The notes beneath the pieces were generated by a model. That model worked only from the letters and a program-made list of their open reading frames with translations. It had not been told where the DNA came from and ran no database searches. A DNA stretch of 47,952 nucleotides, from positions 1 through 47,952 of the forward strand of contig DATIYF010000043.1 in NCBI GenBank assembly GCA_035517775.1, given 5' to 3'. The position numbers were made by a program, and so were the translations under genes. The DNA comes from DATIYF01 sp035517775. Its GTDB lineage: Bacteria; Acidobacteriota; Terriglobia; Terriglobales; Acidobacteriaceae. Shown here piece by piece: positions 25,910 to 36,040 of the stretch (its first letter is position 1; each line of letters starts with the position of its first letter).

Positions 25910-26040
25910 ATAGGGAAGCACAAATTTACAACAGGGTGCTCGACCTCAACCTGCCAACCCGGGCGGAAGGGCTTGCCGGCGCTAAAACCGGCGTTTTGGA
26001 GGCTGGGAGGCCCGGCCTTTTGCAAGTTACAAATTAAGGG

Positions 26041-26068
26041 TTGACAACAGAAAAAGATAAAGTATACA
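26041..26068 (+). promoter_or_regulatory. Sigma-70 promoter of the first TonB receptor gene
   Basis: TTGACA (26041-26046), a 16-base spacer and TATACA (26063-26068). The start codon is 149 bases beyond, leaving a long 5' leader. The -10 overlaps a variant of the 13-bp dyad. Confidence 0.55.
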
Positions 26069-26074
26069 AAATCC
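26062..26074. promoter_or_regulatory. Variant 13-bp dyad over the TonB receptor -10 element
   Basis: GTATACAAAATCC agrees with GGATACAATATCC at 11 of 13 positions and covers the -10 hexamer. Part of the resemblance could come from the -10 consensus itself. Confidence 0.42.
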
Positions 26075-26217
26075 AGAATCGAGTAAAGGCTTACTCGGGG
26101 GTGAGCATCCGCACGCCGCTGGTAAGAGGCGCCCGTCTTCCTGGCCGCGCTGCGCTGCCTTATCCCGTGAGCGTGCGATGGCTGCCTCTAATTCTTGTGC
26201 CTGCCGGAGGAGGTTTC

Positions 26218-29200
26218 ATGTCCTATGGATCGGCTAGATCTGCCCGGTATTTCTTGAGCGCGATCATGCGCGGGCTTTTGATTGTGGTGGTGCTCGGCGC
26301 CACTTGCGCCTGGGCTCAACACGGCTCCGAAGGAACGGTGAGCGTTACCGTGGTCGATCCCAACGGCAGCCTGGTCCCGGGCGCCAAGCTGGAACTGGTG
26401 GATCTGGCCACGAACTCCACCCGGAGCGCGGAGACCTTGGGGGCGGGCGCCTACACCTTCGTCAATCTTCCCCTGGGCACCTACAAGCTGAGCGTCTCCA
26501 AGAGCGGCTTCAAGGCCCAGGTCTTCAGTTCGGTGATTGTGCAAGCGGCCAAGACCACGGACGTTACCGCGACCCTCACGGTCGGCGCCGTCACGGAGAC
26601 GGTGGAAGTTTCTGCGGCGGCCGCACCGCTGGTGGAGACGACTTCTTCCGCCATCGGCAGCGTGATTGACATGAAGGCCATCGAGAGCCTGCCTCTGCAG
26701 GGCCGCGACCTATCCGTGCTGAGCACCCTCGCGCCAGGGTATACCGGCAATTTCTACGATGGCGGCGGAACCTGGAATGGTCTGCCTGAAGTGGCTCAGG
26801 GCAGCAATATTGACGGCGTGATCGGCAGCCCCAGCCGCATGAAGTTCGGCGGCGGCGGTCCGGGCGCCGCGCCCGTGGTAACGGCGCGCGTCGAAGACAT
26901 GGAAGAGATGACGGTGCAGACCGATCAGCTTGACCTGAACCAGGGCTATGGAACTTCCAACATGCAGGTGAACTTCGTCACCCGGCGCGGCACGGACCGC
27001 TTTCACGGACGGGTTTATGAAGATTTCCGCAATACGGCGCTAAACGCCAACAGCTGGGTGAATGACGCGCTGTCTTCGATCACCGGCACCCCGTTCCCGA
27101 AAAACCCGATCATCCTTAATGACTTCGGCGGCAGCCTGGGTGGGCCGATCATCCGGAACAAGTTGTTTTTCTTTGGCAGCTTTTCCATGTCAAAGCAGCC
27201 CGGCGGCTTTAACGCCTCCCAATGGGTATTCACGCCCGCGGCCCAGCAAGGGAATTTCACTTACACGGACAATAACGGGCAACTCCAGACCGTGAATGTG
27301 CTGCAGATTGGGGCCAACGCCGGCTTGCCCTCCACTGTCAATTCACAAACAGCTTCTACCCTGCAGGCGGTCAATGGAGTGCTGAACGATGGAACACTCT
27401 CTGCTGTGAGCGACCCCAATGTGCAGTTGCTCACTTGGCAGGTTCACTCCCCGATCACAAACTACTATCCCACGGTGCGCGTGGACTACGTACCCTCACA
27501 GAAAATGCGGTTTTACGTGGCTTGGAATGAAACCAAGACGGTGGAATCCAACTTCAACGCGCCCAATCTGCCGGGCGCGGCCTTTGCCGGTAGCGGCGCC
27601 AGCAATAAGTTTCTGAACTACACCGGCGCCTTCGGCTTCGATTACACCATTTCGCCCACGCTGATCAATTCATTTCGAGGCGGGTTCCTCTACAATCTCA
27701 ATGACTTCGGTTTCGATGGCAAGCTGCCGGCATCCGGTCAGGCGCAGATCGCCTGGAACCTGCCTAATCTGCCGGCATTCCCCGGGGCAGGGCGCCCTTC
27801 CACGGAAGGCATGAACGGAACCAATTTCCAGATTCCGACCGGGTCGTATTACCCCTTGTTCAATGCCTCTGACACGATGACGTGGCAGCACGGGGCCCAC
27901 ACCTTCAACTATGGCTTTTCCTGGTGGCGTGAGCAGAACCACTATTACAACGGTGTGCTGGGTTATCCCGGCGTCGCGCTGGGCAATAACACTGGATCCG
28001 GTCCGGGCTTCGCCACCGGCGATCCGGCGGTCAATGCCTTTAACAACGCGACTCTGCCCAATGCCGGGGCGGTCGCGACGCAGGAGGCCGAATCGCTCTA
28101 CGCCATTTTGACCGGGCGCATCAATAGCGTGAGCGGCCAATTCCCCTATGACCCCAGCTCGAATCAGTATGTCCATTCGCTCGGCGCTTACAATCTCGAC
28201 GAATTGACCAAAGCATGGGGCTTATTTTTCCAGGATTCCTACCGCATTCGGCCAAGCCTCACCATAAACTACGGCCTGCGCTGGGATTTCACCTGGGCCG
28301 ACCGTGACCTTACCAACCTCTACCACTCTGCGACTCCGGAGAACCAGTTTGGTCCTTCGGGTGTGTGGAATCTTTTCAACCCGGGTTCCTTGAACGGCAC
28401 CGCAAACCCGCTGATCACTCAAAATAGCCAACCCTACAACAACTGGTTCGTGGCCCCGCAACCGGCGCTGGGTATTGCCTGGAATCCGCACGGCAGCGGG
28501 GGACTTTGGGGAAAACTCCTGGGCGGGGATAAGACGGTGATCCGCGCCGGATACTCGCTGCGGACCTTCACCGAGCCGCAGCAGTATGTCTGGAATGACG
28601 CCTCTGACTACGGATCCTTTTACTATCAGGGCTTCTTTTTGAATGCCGTTTCAGGCGCGAGCCAGGCGGGCACGTTCCAGCCGGGCAGCTTGTTCCTGGG
28701 CAGCCAGTTTCCGCAGTACGGTTTCTCGCCTGCCAGTTACCAGACGGTTGAGCCGGAATCAGACTTCACCTTCCTCGGCGGCAGCGTGCCGGGCGTGAAT
28801 GGCATTGACTCCAATCTCAAGCAGCCATACACGCAATCGTGGAACTTTGGTATCCAACGCCAGTTGGGAGAAAGCCGTGCGCTCGAGATTCGCTATGTGG
28901 GCAATCGTTCGCTGCGGCAGTGGATCTCAGTGGATACCAACGAAGTGAACATCTTCGAAAACGGGTTCCTGACCCAGTTCAAAGCGGCGCAAGGCAATCT
29001 GGCGATCAACAATGCCAGCGGCAATCCGAATTTCCAAGGCTCGTTTGCGGATAACAATCTGCCTGGCCAGCAAGCCATACCCATTTTCGCAGCCGCCTTC
29101 TCCGGGGAAGCGGCGGGAGCCGATGGAAACCCGGGCGACTTTACGAACGGCGGCTTTGTCGGTCTGCTGAATACGGGCCAGGCCGGTCTGCTGGCCAACG

Positions 29201-30231
29201 TGCTGGCGGGCGCGCCTTACATTTGCAACATGGTCGGTTCGGCCGCTCTCACACCCTGCCTGACGAACCTGGGAATTGACGTGCCGGGTGCTGGCTATCC
29301 CATCAATTTCTTTCAGGCGAATCCTTACGCCCAGGGCGCAGGCTTCGCGACCACGGAATTGGTGGCCAAGGGCTACTCCAATTACAACGGTTTGCAGGTG
29401 GATTTCCGCCAGCGCGCCTGGCACGGCCTGCAGTTCGATGCCAATTACACCTGGAGCCATACGCTCGGAATCTCCACGCCAAACAACTGGCAAGGTCAGG
29501 CCAACGTGTTTACCCTGCGCGACCTGCGGCTGGGCTACGGGCCTTCGCTCTTCGATGTGCGCCATGCCATTAACGTTAACGGCAGCTTTGATCTGCCTTT
29601 CGGCCGCGGCAAACCGTACCTCAACTCCAGTAATGCGCTGGATAAAGTGGTGGGCGGGTGGACGATCGGCACCATTCTCGGCTTCCAGACGGGCACTCCG
29701 TTTCTGCTCCAGGGCGGAAACAACACCTTCAACGCAAACTACAACAATGACGGCTACGGCGATGGCGGGGTTGTGCTGCACGGAGTAACCGCCTCGCAGT
29801 TGCAGAGCGCGATTGGCGTGTACCGCATTCCGGGGCAGGCGGCGGTGAGCTTCCTACCGCCAAAATACCTTTCGGGCAACGGCGCGAACCCACAGTACAT
29901 CACGCCGAACATAACCCCGGGTACCTTCGGCCAGCAGGTGTACTTGTTCGGGCCGCACTACTTTAACGACGATATCGCCATCACGAAGGTCGTGCCGATC
30001 CATGAGAGCATCAAGTTCACCTTGCAGGCCGAGATGTTAAACGCCTTTAACCATCCCAACTTCCAACCCGGCGCCGCCAATGGCTGCACGTATTTCTGTT
30101 ATGCCAACGGCTTTACCGGCAATGTGCAGCAGCAGGGCTTTGCGGTGGGGGGAATTTCACCGAACTACAGCTCAGTCTCTCCCAACCAGGGCGCGCGGGT
30201 GGTTGAGCTGCGAGCCAACATCGAGTTCTGA
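26218..30231 (+). CDS. Oar-like TonB-dependent outer-membrane receptor with carboxypeptidase-regulatory-like domain
   Basis: 1337 residues from ATG 26218, which has the strong ribosome site GGAGGAGG just upstream; the frame is open back to 26041 but that part is the leader. Signal peptide (IMRGLLIVVVLGATCAWAQ), then a CarboxypepD_reg-like beta-sandwich (GTVSVTVVDPNGSLVPGAKLEL). A plug-type region (IGSVIDMKAIESLPLQGRD) and a large 22-strand-type barrel rich in Asn, Gly and aromatic residues follow; the last residues are VVELRANIEF, a typical outer-membrane aromatic C terminus. Such receptors are abundant in Acidobacteriota and are thought to bind or import oligomers using TonB energy. The neighbouring glycosidases suggest glycopeptides or oligosaccharides. 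No SusD-type partner is visible; the CRTAC1 and TPR proteins may fill that place. Confidence 0.88.
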   Translation: MSYGSARSARYFLSAIMRGLLIVVVLGATCAWAQHGSEGTVSVTVVDPNGSLVPGAKLELVDLATNSTRSAETLGAGAYTFVNLPLGTYKLSVSKSGFKAQVFSSVIVQAAKTTDVTATLTVGAVTETVEVSAAAAPLVETTSSAIGSVIDMKAIESLPLQGRDLSVLSTLAPGYTGNFYDGGGTWNGLPEVAQGSNIDGVIGSPSRMKFGGGGPGAAPVVTARVEDMEEMTVQTDQLDLNQGYGTSNMQVNFVTRRGTDRFHGRVYEDFRNTALNANSWVNDALSSITGTPFPKNPIILNDFGGSLGGPIIRNKLFFFGSFSMSKQPGGFNASQWVFTPAAQQGNFTYTDNNGQLQTVNVLQIGANAGLPSTVNSQTASTLQAVNGVLNDGTLSAVSDPNVQLLTWQVHSPITNYYPTVRVDYVPSQKMRFYVAWNETKTVESNFNAPNLPGAAFAGSGASNKFLNYTGAFGFDYTISPTLINSFRGGFLYNLNDFGFDGKLPASGQAQIAWNLPNLPAFPGAGRPSTEGMNGTNFQIPTGSYYPLFNASDTMTWQHGAHTFNYGFSWWREQNHYYNGVLGYPGVALGNNTGSGPGFATGDPAVNAFNNATLPNAGAVATQEAESLYAILTGRINSVSGQFPYDPSSNQYVHSLGAYNLDELTKAWGLFFQDSYRIRPSLTINYGLRWDFTWADRDLTNLYHSATPENQFGPSGVWNLFNPGSLNGTANPLITQNSQPYNNWFVAPQPALGIAWNPHGSGGLWGKLLGGDKTVIRAGYSLRTFTEPQQYVWNDASDYGSFYYQGFFLNAVSGASQAGTFQPGSLFLGSQFPQYGFSPASYQTVEPESDFTFLGGSVPGVNGIDSNLKQPYTQSWNFGIQRQLGESRALEIRYVGNRSLRQWISVDTNEVNIFENGFLTQFKAAQGNLAINNASGNPNFQGSFADNNLPGQQAIPIFAAAFSGEAAGADGNPGDFTNGGFVGLLNTGQAGLLANVLAGAPYICNMVGSAALTPCLTNLGIDVPGAGYPINFFQANPYAQGAGFATTELVAKGYSNYNGLQVDFRQRAWHGLQFDANYTWSHTLGISTPNNWQGQANVFTLRDLRLGYGPSLFDVRHAINVNGSFDLPFGRGKPYLNSSNALDKVVGGWTIGTILGFQTGTPFLLQGGNNTFNANYNNDGYGDGGVVLHGVTASQLQSAIGVYRIPGQAAVSFLPPKYLSGNGANPQYITPNITPGTFGQQVYLFGPHYFNDDIAITKVVPIHESIKFTLQAEMLNAFNHPNFQPGAANGCTYFCYANGFTGNVQQQGFAVGGISPNYSSVSPNQGARVVELRANIEF

Positions 30232-30294
30232 GGCAAAGGGAGACGTTGCAAGCACGTTTCTACGGGTTGGGTCGCTCAGGAGGAAGCGCTGGAG

Positions 30295-33066
30295 CTATGG
30301 CTCAGGCGCTAGCTCCACCGCGGTGGATGCGCCGCCTAACGGAATCACATAGGCCCCGCGTTCCAGCTTGAACTGGCGCTTGAGGTGATAGCTTCCAACC
30401 CCACCCGGCTTAGCGGGTTGGTTCATGCGGAGGCGGGCGGCGGGCGTAGTGCTTGTGGCTGCCGCAAACCTCAATCGCACCGTGCCGGTGCGGAGATTCA
30501 TAATCACCCTCTCAAATTCGCCTGCGTCCAGAGTCAGCCATAACCCTAGAGGCGCAAGATAAACCCGCGCGCGATAGGCATCGAGCGGCGTGACTTCAAT
30601 CTCCGGGTTTTCAACTTTAAGATTGCCGCCGAACGCCAGCCAGCCAAATTCCGGATGTTCAACGACATAGGTTGCCGTGTTCCAGGCGAAGCCGAAGAAA
30701 TTCGGGCCGTAATCTCCCGAGAGTGGATCAGGCCTGAGCATATCGGGAAAGGCGTGCCAGGCCACGGCGGCAAAACCCTCCTGATCAATATCGGTGAGCG
30801 CGCCCATGGTGCCGGCGTAGCCCACGCGCAGCAGATAGAAATCGTCGGGGTGCTCGCGATACTCGGCCAGCAGGGGAATGGCGTTGAGCCCCGAGCCGTA
30901 ATGGTGAAGCTGGCGCTCCAAGCGGCGGTCGCCGCCGGCGAAGATGAAGTCCCAGTAACGCCGGGCACTGCCGTTATAGCCCCAGTGAGGAATTGCGGGG
31001 TCGTAGCCCAGGATGGCGTTCAGAGTGACTTCGGCTTTGTCTTGATAGCCAAAATATTTTGTCCAGGCATAGACCTCCTCCTGGCCGGTCGAATCCCACG
31101 GCATTTCGCTGCCGAAGGGGTAGGCCTGGGTTTTCCAGCGATCGGCGCGGGCGCGCATGGCAGCTTCCATCTGGTTGGCCTGAGCGGTCATGTCTTCGCG
31201 CTTCAGGTCAGTCAGAATCTGCAGAAAAATGTCGCCTTCCATCTGGCCGAAGACCGCATATTCCTGAGCGTACTTCGTCATGGCCATGGAAGTTTCATAG
31301 GCCTGTGTGAGATACCAGTTCCAGGGATGATCGGTCACCAGGCCGGAATGGTTGCGAGCGAGCCGATAGAGCACCCAGTAAGCGGCAGCCACATGCGGGT
31401 AGTCGTAGGAGCGGTCCACGCGCTCGGAGGCCTGCTTGTTCCAACTGGTCCAGGTGCTCCAGTCGAAATCCGGGCGATAGTAGCCGGCCGCCATTTCATC
31501 CGGCTGATAGTAGAAGAGGCTCTTGCGCACGCCGTACGGGTGCGGGCCATCTTTGTACTGCAGGTGGCCCCATAGCACGCCGTCCACGAATTGCCGGTAC
31601 TTCGCCAGTTCATCGGGATCAGGCTCGATCAATTCCTTCATGATGGCGGCGAGCCAGGATCCGGCGCCGCCCTCATCGCTCAGGCCCGCGATCCAGGCGC
31701 GGCTATCCTGCAGGACGATCTGGTTCGCGTCGCGGTTGTAGGTCATGACCGAAGGGCTGCGGTGAAAAGGGTCGTTGGGGGCGACAAACCATTGCTTGGT
31801 AGTGAGAAAGCGCCCAAGGTCCGCTACGACTTCGGCCTCGGGCTTGGTGACGAAATACTGAATGGTCTGCACCAGGCCATCTTCATAGGTGACAGTCAGG
31901 CGCGCGCGGCCCCAGGCCTTGCCGCGCACGGAGTAAGCTTGCCAGCCATGGGCGGTGGCCGGCGCCTGAGCAATAAGTAGCGCACCCTCGGGCGAGACCG
32001 AGAGGGATTTCACCCTGCTCGGATAATCGAGGAACAGCCGGCCATCCATATCGGTGGGCAGAATGTAGCCGGGAATGCCCACCGCCACCGGCCGCCGGTC
32101 CCCTGCAAGGGTCTTCTCAATATCGCGAATGGAATCGGCCAGAAGGAATCGCAGCCCGTAGGTTTTCGTTTCTCCGGGCGCGAGCGTAAGGGCGGTCGGC
32201 GGGTTCCATTCCTCAACGCCCTTCCACTCATTTTCGGCGTAGGCTTTGCTGTGAACCATCCATTGGTAGAAGCCTTCGAAGGTGATGCCGCGCGGCGTGG
32301 GATCGGTGAACACCGGCTTGGCGCCCCAGCTTCCCGGCTTGTCGAGAATAGGATTGTAGGCTTCAAAGGGCGTCTTGCCGTCGGGCACCAGCAGCAGTGC
32401 CGGTCCGTGGCCATTGAGCCGTGTGACCTGGAGATAGCCGGCGTCTTCGCCAATGTAGGGATCATAGAAGGAGCATTGAGCGTGAGCCTGCTCGAGCGAG
32501 CGGTGAGTGAGAACGTTGTTGAAGATCAGAGGTATCCCGAGCGCGCCAATTTCCACCGGCTGTAAAGACTTGTTTTTCAGAGTGAATTGCAAGACGAGCT
32601 GGCCGCGCTTCAACTCCCAGCTTCTGGTAATTTGCAGGGGAATCTCTGAGGGCAGCGTGGGGCCGAGGTCGGCCGCGGCCAGAACCTCTCCTCCAGCCGG
32701 CAAAGCGGTGACCGGCGACCGGTGCGATGCCGTCGAATAGTTCTGCCATTGCTGGGCGCTTCCGGTGTGCAGACGCAGGGTGAGGTCGCCGAGGTGAAAA
32801 TAGCCGTCTCGGGAGCGCTCGACGAGCAGGTCCGCGGGCGTGAAATCGAATCCGCCAGCCCCTTTCGGCTTCAGTGCCGCTACCGTCTGCGAGGAGCGCA
32901 CCAGGGACAGAGTGAATGCAGGCGTCTCGAAGCTCACTACACCCTGCCTGAGCATGGGGCCCGGGGTTGGCGCGGCTGTCTCTTGGTGGCCAGAGCGAGC
33001 GGCGGCGGAAACTGTGAGAAGCAGAGTAAGAGGAATGGCCTGGCCCCAATGGCGGAGAATTTTCAT
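30295..33066 (-). CDS. Large exported DUF5695-like protein, possible glycosidase
   Basis: 923 residues starting ATG 33066 (AAGGGA upstream) with a signal peptide (AIPLTLLLTVSAAARS). The first 400 residues look like a beta-rich sandwich. The second half, from about residue 420, is helix-rich with repeated aromatic motifs (SYDYPHVAAAYWVLYRLARNHSG, WNWYLTQAYETSMAMTKYAQEY) that suggest an (alpha/alpha) toroid like several glycoside hydrolase clans. I recall this type of sequence as DUF5695, without a firm assigned activity. It lies next to peptidases, an aldo/keto reductase and the receptor gene. It could be the endo-acting enzyme (for example a beta-L-arabinobiosidase) otherwise missing from a Hyp-arabinoside pathway. 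That is a guess from context; no catalytic residues can be named. Confidence 0.65.
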   Translation of the reverse strand: MKILRHWGQAIPLTLLLTVSAAARSGHQETAAPTPGPMLRQGVVSFETPAFTLSLVRSSQTVAALKPKGAGGFDFTPADLLVERSRDGYFHLGDLTLRLHTGSAQQWQNYSTASHRSPVTALPAGGEVLAAADLGPTLPSEIPLQITRSWELKRGQLVLQFTLKNKSLQPVEIGALGIPLIFNNVLTHRSLEQAHAQCSFYDPYIGEDAGYLQVTRLNGHGPALLLVPDGKTPFEAYNPILDKPGSWGAKPVFTDPTPRGITFEGFYQWMVHSKAYAENEWKGVEEWNPPTALTLAPGETKTYGLRFLLADSIRDIEKTLAGDRRPVAVGIPGYILPTDMDGRLFLDYPSRVKSLSVSPEGALLIAQAPATAHGWQAYSVRGKAWGRARLTVTYEDGLVQTIQYFVTKPEAEVVADLGRFLTTKQWFVAPNDPFHRSPSVMTYNRDANQIVLQDSRAWIAGLSDEGGAGSWLAAIMKELIEPDPDELAKYRQFVDGVLWGHLQYKDGPHPYGVRKSLFYYQPDEMAAGYYRPDFDWSTWTSWNKQASERVDRSYDYPHVAAAYWVLYRLARNHSGLVTDHPWNWYLTQAYETSMAMTKYAQEYAVFGQMEGDIFLQILTDLKREDMTAQANQMEAAMRARADRWKTQAYPFGSEMPWDSTGQEEVYAWTKYFGYQDKAEVTLNAILGYDPAIPHWGYNGSARRYWDFIFAGGDRRLERQLHHYGSGLNAIPLLAEYREHPDDFYLLRVGYAGTMGALTDIDQEGFAAVAWHAFPDMLRPDPLSGDYGPNFFGFAWNTATYVVEHPEFGWLAFGGNLKVENPEIEVTPLDAYRARVYLAPLGLWLTLDAGEFERVIMNLRTGTVRLRFAAATSTTPAARLRMNQPAKPGGVGSYHLKRQFKLERGAYVIPLGGASTAVELAPEP

Positions 33067-33171
33067 CAGGTCCCTTTCACACTCGCGGATACTTATACTT
33101 TATACACTTGGTGTGTGCACCGGCTTTTTCTGGTCTGGGCGCTCTAGATTCGCAGGGAGATAAACTTAACC

Positions 33172-34155
33172 ATGAACTACCGTCCGCTGGGTCGTACCGG
33201 CTGGAAAGTTTCAGAGATCAGCTTCGGCGCCTGGGCCATTGGCGGTGCCTGGGGCCACGTTTCCGAGGAAGACGCGATCGCAGCCCTTCACCAGGCATTA
33301 GATTGCGGCGTCAATTTCATTGACACGGCCGATGTTTACGGCGATGGGCGCAGCGAGCGCTTGATCGCAAGGCTCAAGCGCGAGCGCAAAGATGAAATCG
33401 TGGTCGCGACGAAAGCTGGAAGGCGCCTACCCAAGCAAACCGTTGAAGGCTACAGCCGCCAGAACCTGACCGGGTGGGTGAATGACAGCCTGCGAAATCT
33501 CGAGGCTGACGCGCTTGATCTGCTGCAGATGCATTGCCCGCCGACCGATCTTTTCTATCATCCTGAGGTCTTTGGCATCCTCGATGACCTGGTGAGGGCG
33601 GGCAAGGTACGTTTCTACGGAGTCAGCGTGGAGAGGGTGGAGGAAGCTTTGAAGGCAATCGAGTATTCTAACGTGCAGACGGTGCAGATCATCTTCAATT
33701 GTTTTCGCCAGCGGCCGGCCGATTTGTTCTTTGCCCAGGCAAAACAAAAGCAAGTGGGCATTCTGGCGCGTGTGCCGCTGGCAAGCGGCCTGCTCACCGG
33801 CAAGCTGCGCCGGGAGTCCAGCTTTCCGGCCGATGACCACCGCAACTTCAATCGGAATGGGGAAGAGTTCGATGTGGGCGAGACCTTCGCGGGGGTTGAC
33901 TACGAGACCGGCTTGGCCGCCGTAGAGGAACTTCGCCGGCTCTTGCCTGAGGGCGTTTCCATGAGCCAGTTTGCGCTGCGCTGGATCCTGATGTTCAATG
34001 CGGTGAGTTGCGCCATTCCTGGGGGCAAGAATCCCCGGCAAGTCGGCGAAAATTGTGCCGCTTCCGGCCTGCCGCCGCTGACGCCTGACGTCATGTCGGC
34101 AGTGCAGCGGCTGTATGAAGAGAAAATTCGCCCGTTGGTTCACCAGCGCTGGTAA
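33172..34155 (+). CDS. Aldo/keto reductase
   Basis: 327 residues. The AKR tetrad is D51 and Y56 in NFIDTADVYGDG, K81 in VVATKAG and H121 in LLQMHCPP; the start MNYRPLGRTGWKVSEISFGAWAIGG is typical of the family. No signal peptide, so cytoplasmic, with NAD(P)H as cofactor. It is divergent from the DUF5695-like gene across a 105-bp gap that contains AT-rich repeats at about 33087-33106. Only distantly similar to the reductase at 5788, so not a recent duplicate. Possible roles include oxidation or reduction of a liberated sugar such as L-arabinose or D-galactose. The substrate is unknown. Confidence 0.87.
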   Translation: MNYRPLGRTGWKVSEISFGAWAIGGAWGHVSEEDAIAALHQALDCGVNFIDTADVYGDGRSERLIARLKRERKDEIVVATKAGRRLPKQTVEGYSRQNLTGWVNDSLRNLEADALDLLQMHCPPTDLFYHPEVFGILDDLVRAGKVRFYGVSVERVEEALKAIEYSNVQTVQIIFNCFRQRPADLFFAQAKQKQVGILARVPLASGLLTGKLRRESSFPADDHRNFNRNGEEFDVGETFAGVDYETGLAAVEELRRLLPEGVSMSQFALRWILMFNAVSCAIPGGKNPRQVGENCAASGLPPLTPDVMSAVQRLYEEKIRPLVHQRW

Positions 34156-34176
34156 CTCACTTTTGCGCGAAGCAGT

Positions 34177-35982
34177 TTACTTGCCGGATTGATCTGCAAT
34201 CCAGGTTTCCACTCTGGAATCCAGAACGTCCAGGGGCAGCGGGCCGCTGCCGAGAAGCTCATCGTGAAAAGCCTTGATGTCGAATTTGTCGCCGAGCTTC
34301 TTTCTGGCATCGGCGCGTAGTTTGAGAATCTCCAATTGTCCGAGCTTATACGCCAGGGCCTGCCCCGGCCAGGCGATGTAGCGGTCCACTTCCGTCTGCA
34401 CGTTGGGTTCATCCATGGCGGTGTAACGATGGAAATATTCCACCATCTGGTCGCGCGACCAGTGTTGCGCGTGCACGCCGGTGTCAATCACCAGGCGAAT
34501 ATCGCGCCACATCTCGTTTTCCAGGCGTCCGTAATCGCTGTAAGGGTCCTGATAAAAGCCCATTTCCTTGGCCAGGCTCTCCGAATAGAAGGCCCAGCCC
34601 TCGACAAAGGCGGTGTACTCTCCATTGCGGCGGAAGTCGGGAAGGCCGGGAAGTTCCTGGGCCAGGGAAATCTGCAAGTGGTGCCCCGGAACTCCTTCGT
34701 GATAGGCGATGGCCTCGACGTTGAGCAGCAAACGATGCGAGGGGTCCCACTCATTGACGTTGATGCGCCCCGGCCGGGAGCCATCCGCAGCCCCGGGCGA
34801 GTAGTCCGCCGGCACGGCGTTCTTGGAGCGGAAGGAATCCATGGGCACGACGATCAGCTGGTTGGTAGGCAGCCGGCCGAAGTACTGGGGAAGCTTTCCC
34901 TCCATCTGGTGTGCGTATTTCGCGTACAGGTCGAGCAGTTGCTGCCCTGAGGCCGCATACAGGCTGCGGTCCGCCTTGACGTGGGCATTCAAGCTGGCCA
35001 GATCCTGAAAGCCGAGCTTGTGGGCCAGCGCGAGCATCTCCTTCTCGGTCTGGGCGATTTGCTGAAGCCCGATCTCGTGAATCTGGTCGGGGGTCAGGTC
35101 AGTGGTGGTCATTCTGCGGACGGCAAAACGGTAGCGCGCCGCGCCGTCGGGCAAGGCCCACACGCCGGGCTCGGTGCGGCCATGCGGGGCGTAATCTTCC
35201 CGCACAAACTTGGCAAATTTCTGGTAGGCGGGAATGATCTCTGTGTTGATGGCGCCCAGCGTGGCCTCGCTGAGGCGTTTCTGATCCGCAGAAGAGATTC
35301 CGGCCGGAAAGTTCTTGAGCGGCGCGGCAAAGGGGCTGGCTTCTCCGGGCTTATCGGCGACCTCCTGTGCCTCGACCGCAACTTTTTCCAGCAGGTAGCG
35401 CGGCGGCATCAGCTGGTCTTGCATGCCCTGGCGCATGTTGGCCATGACCTGATCGAATACCCGCGGCACCTGGTGCAGGCGGGAGAGATAGTTCTCATAA
35501 TCCTTCACGGTTTGAAAGGGCATGGTCGTGGTCAGGTCAATCAGCCAGAGGTGAGGCCCGTCGCTCTGGTTGACCGGCATTTCCCAGGGCTTGAATTGCG
35601 CGCCTTCAATGTTCTGGCGAAGGCCCTCGATCATCAGTTCGCGGCTGAGGGTGTCCTGCGCTGACAATCCTTGCGGCGAGATGGCCTCAAAGCGCGCCAG
35701 GAAGTCGCGACTCTGTTGCAAATCGGACTCGTGGAAGGCCAGAGAATCGTCTCCCAGGCGGTCGTCGTAGCGGTGGTCGCCGAGAGCGGTCGCCATTTCC
35801 GGATTAGTTCGAAGTTCGTATTCCCACTCTTGCTTAAACAGCGAAAGAAGCTGCTGGCTCTTACTGCCGGCGGGCCCGGATTGTCCGGAAGAGGCCGGCT
35901 GGGCGGCCAGCAACACGAAGGGAGCCGCCAGCAGTGAGAACAGGGCAGCGTGAGAAACCAAGGATGAAAGACGGGTGATCAT
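34177..35982 (-). CDS. Exported DUF885 family protein, probable zinc peptidase
   Basis: 601 residues from ATG 35982, chosen because GGAG lies 9 bases upstream and the signal peptide (LVSHAALFSLLAAPFVLLAAQ) then starts properly. The longer frame begins in the dyad/promoter region. The DUF885 signature HEGVPGHH is at about residues 428-435, a His-Glu...His metal-site-like motif; a downstream glutamate-rich EYTAFVEGWAFYSESLAKEMG completes the pattern. DUF885 proteins are thought to be metallopeptidases distantly similar to thermolysin-clan enzymes. It is divergent from a prolyl-dipeptidyl-peptidase-like gene across a gap with a near-perfect 13-bp dyad, so the two peptidases are likely co-regulated. 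Substrate specificity is unknown; degradation of Hyp-rich peptides is inferred from context. Confidence 0.85.
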   Translation of the reverse strand: MITRLSSLVSHAALFSLLAAPFVLLAAQPASSGQSGPAGSKSQQLLSLFKQEWEYELRTNPEMATALGDHRYDDRLGDDSLAFHESDLQQSRDFLARFEAISPQGLSAQDTLSRELMIEGLRQNIEGAQFKPWEMPVNQSDGPHLWLIDLTTTMPFQTVKDYENYLSRLHQVPRVFDQVMANMRQGMQDQLMPPRYLLEKVAVEAQEVADKPGEASPFAAPLKNFPAGISSADQKRLSEATLGAINTEIIPAYQKFAKFVREDYAPHGRTEPGVWALPDGAARYRFAVRRMTTTDLTPDQIHEIGLQQIAQTEKEMLALAHKLGFQDLASLNAHVKADRSLYAASGQQLLDLYAKYAHQMEGKLPQYFGRLPTNQLIVVPMDSFRSKNAVPADYSPGAADGSRPGRINVNEWDPSHRLLLNVEAIAYHEGVPGHHLQISLAQELPGLPDFRRNGEYTAFVEGWAFYSESLAKEMGFYQDPYSDYGRLENEMWRDIRLVIDTGVHAQHWSRDQMVEYFHRYTAMDEPNVQTEVDRYIAWPGQALAYKLGQLEILKLRADARKKLGDKFDIKAFHDELLGSGPLPLDVLDSRVETWIADQSGK

Positions 35983-36040
35983 CACGTGTGGCTCCGGGTA
36001 TCTGTGAATTTCAAGACCAGTCCAGGCCGAGCCGTCAGGC

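Noticed and set aside
30290..30317. Inverted repeat TGGAGCTA ... TAGCTCCA at the end of the DUF5695-like gene
   Set aside because: Only an 8-bp stem with a 12-base loop and no U tract; it overlaps coding sequence, so I do not call it a terminator.
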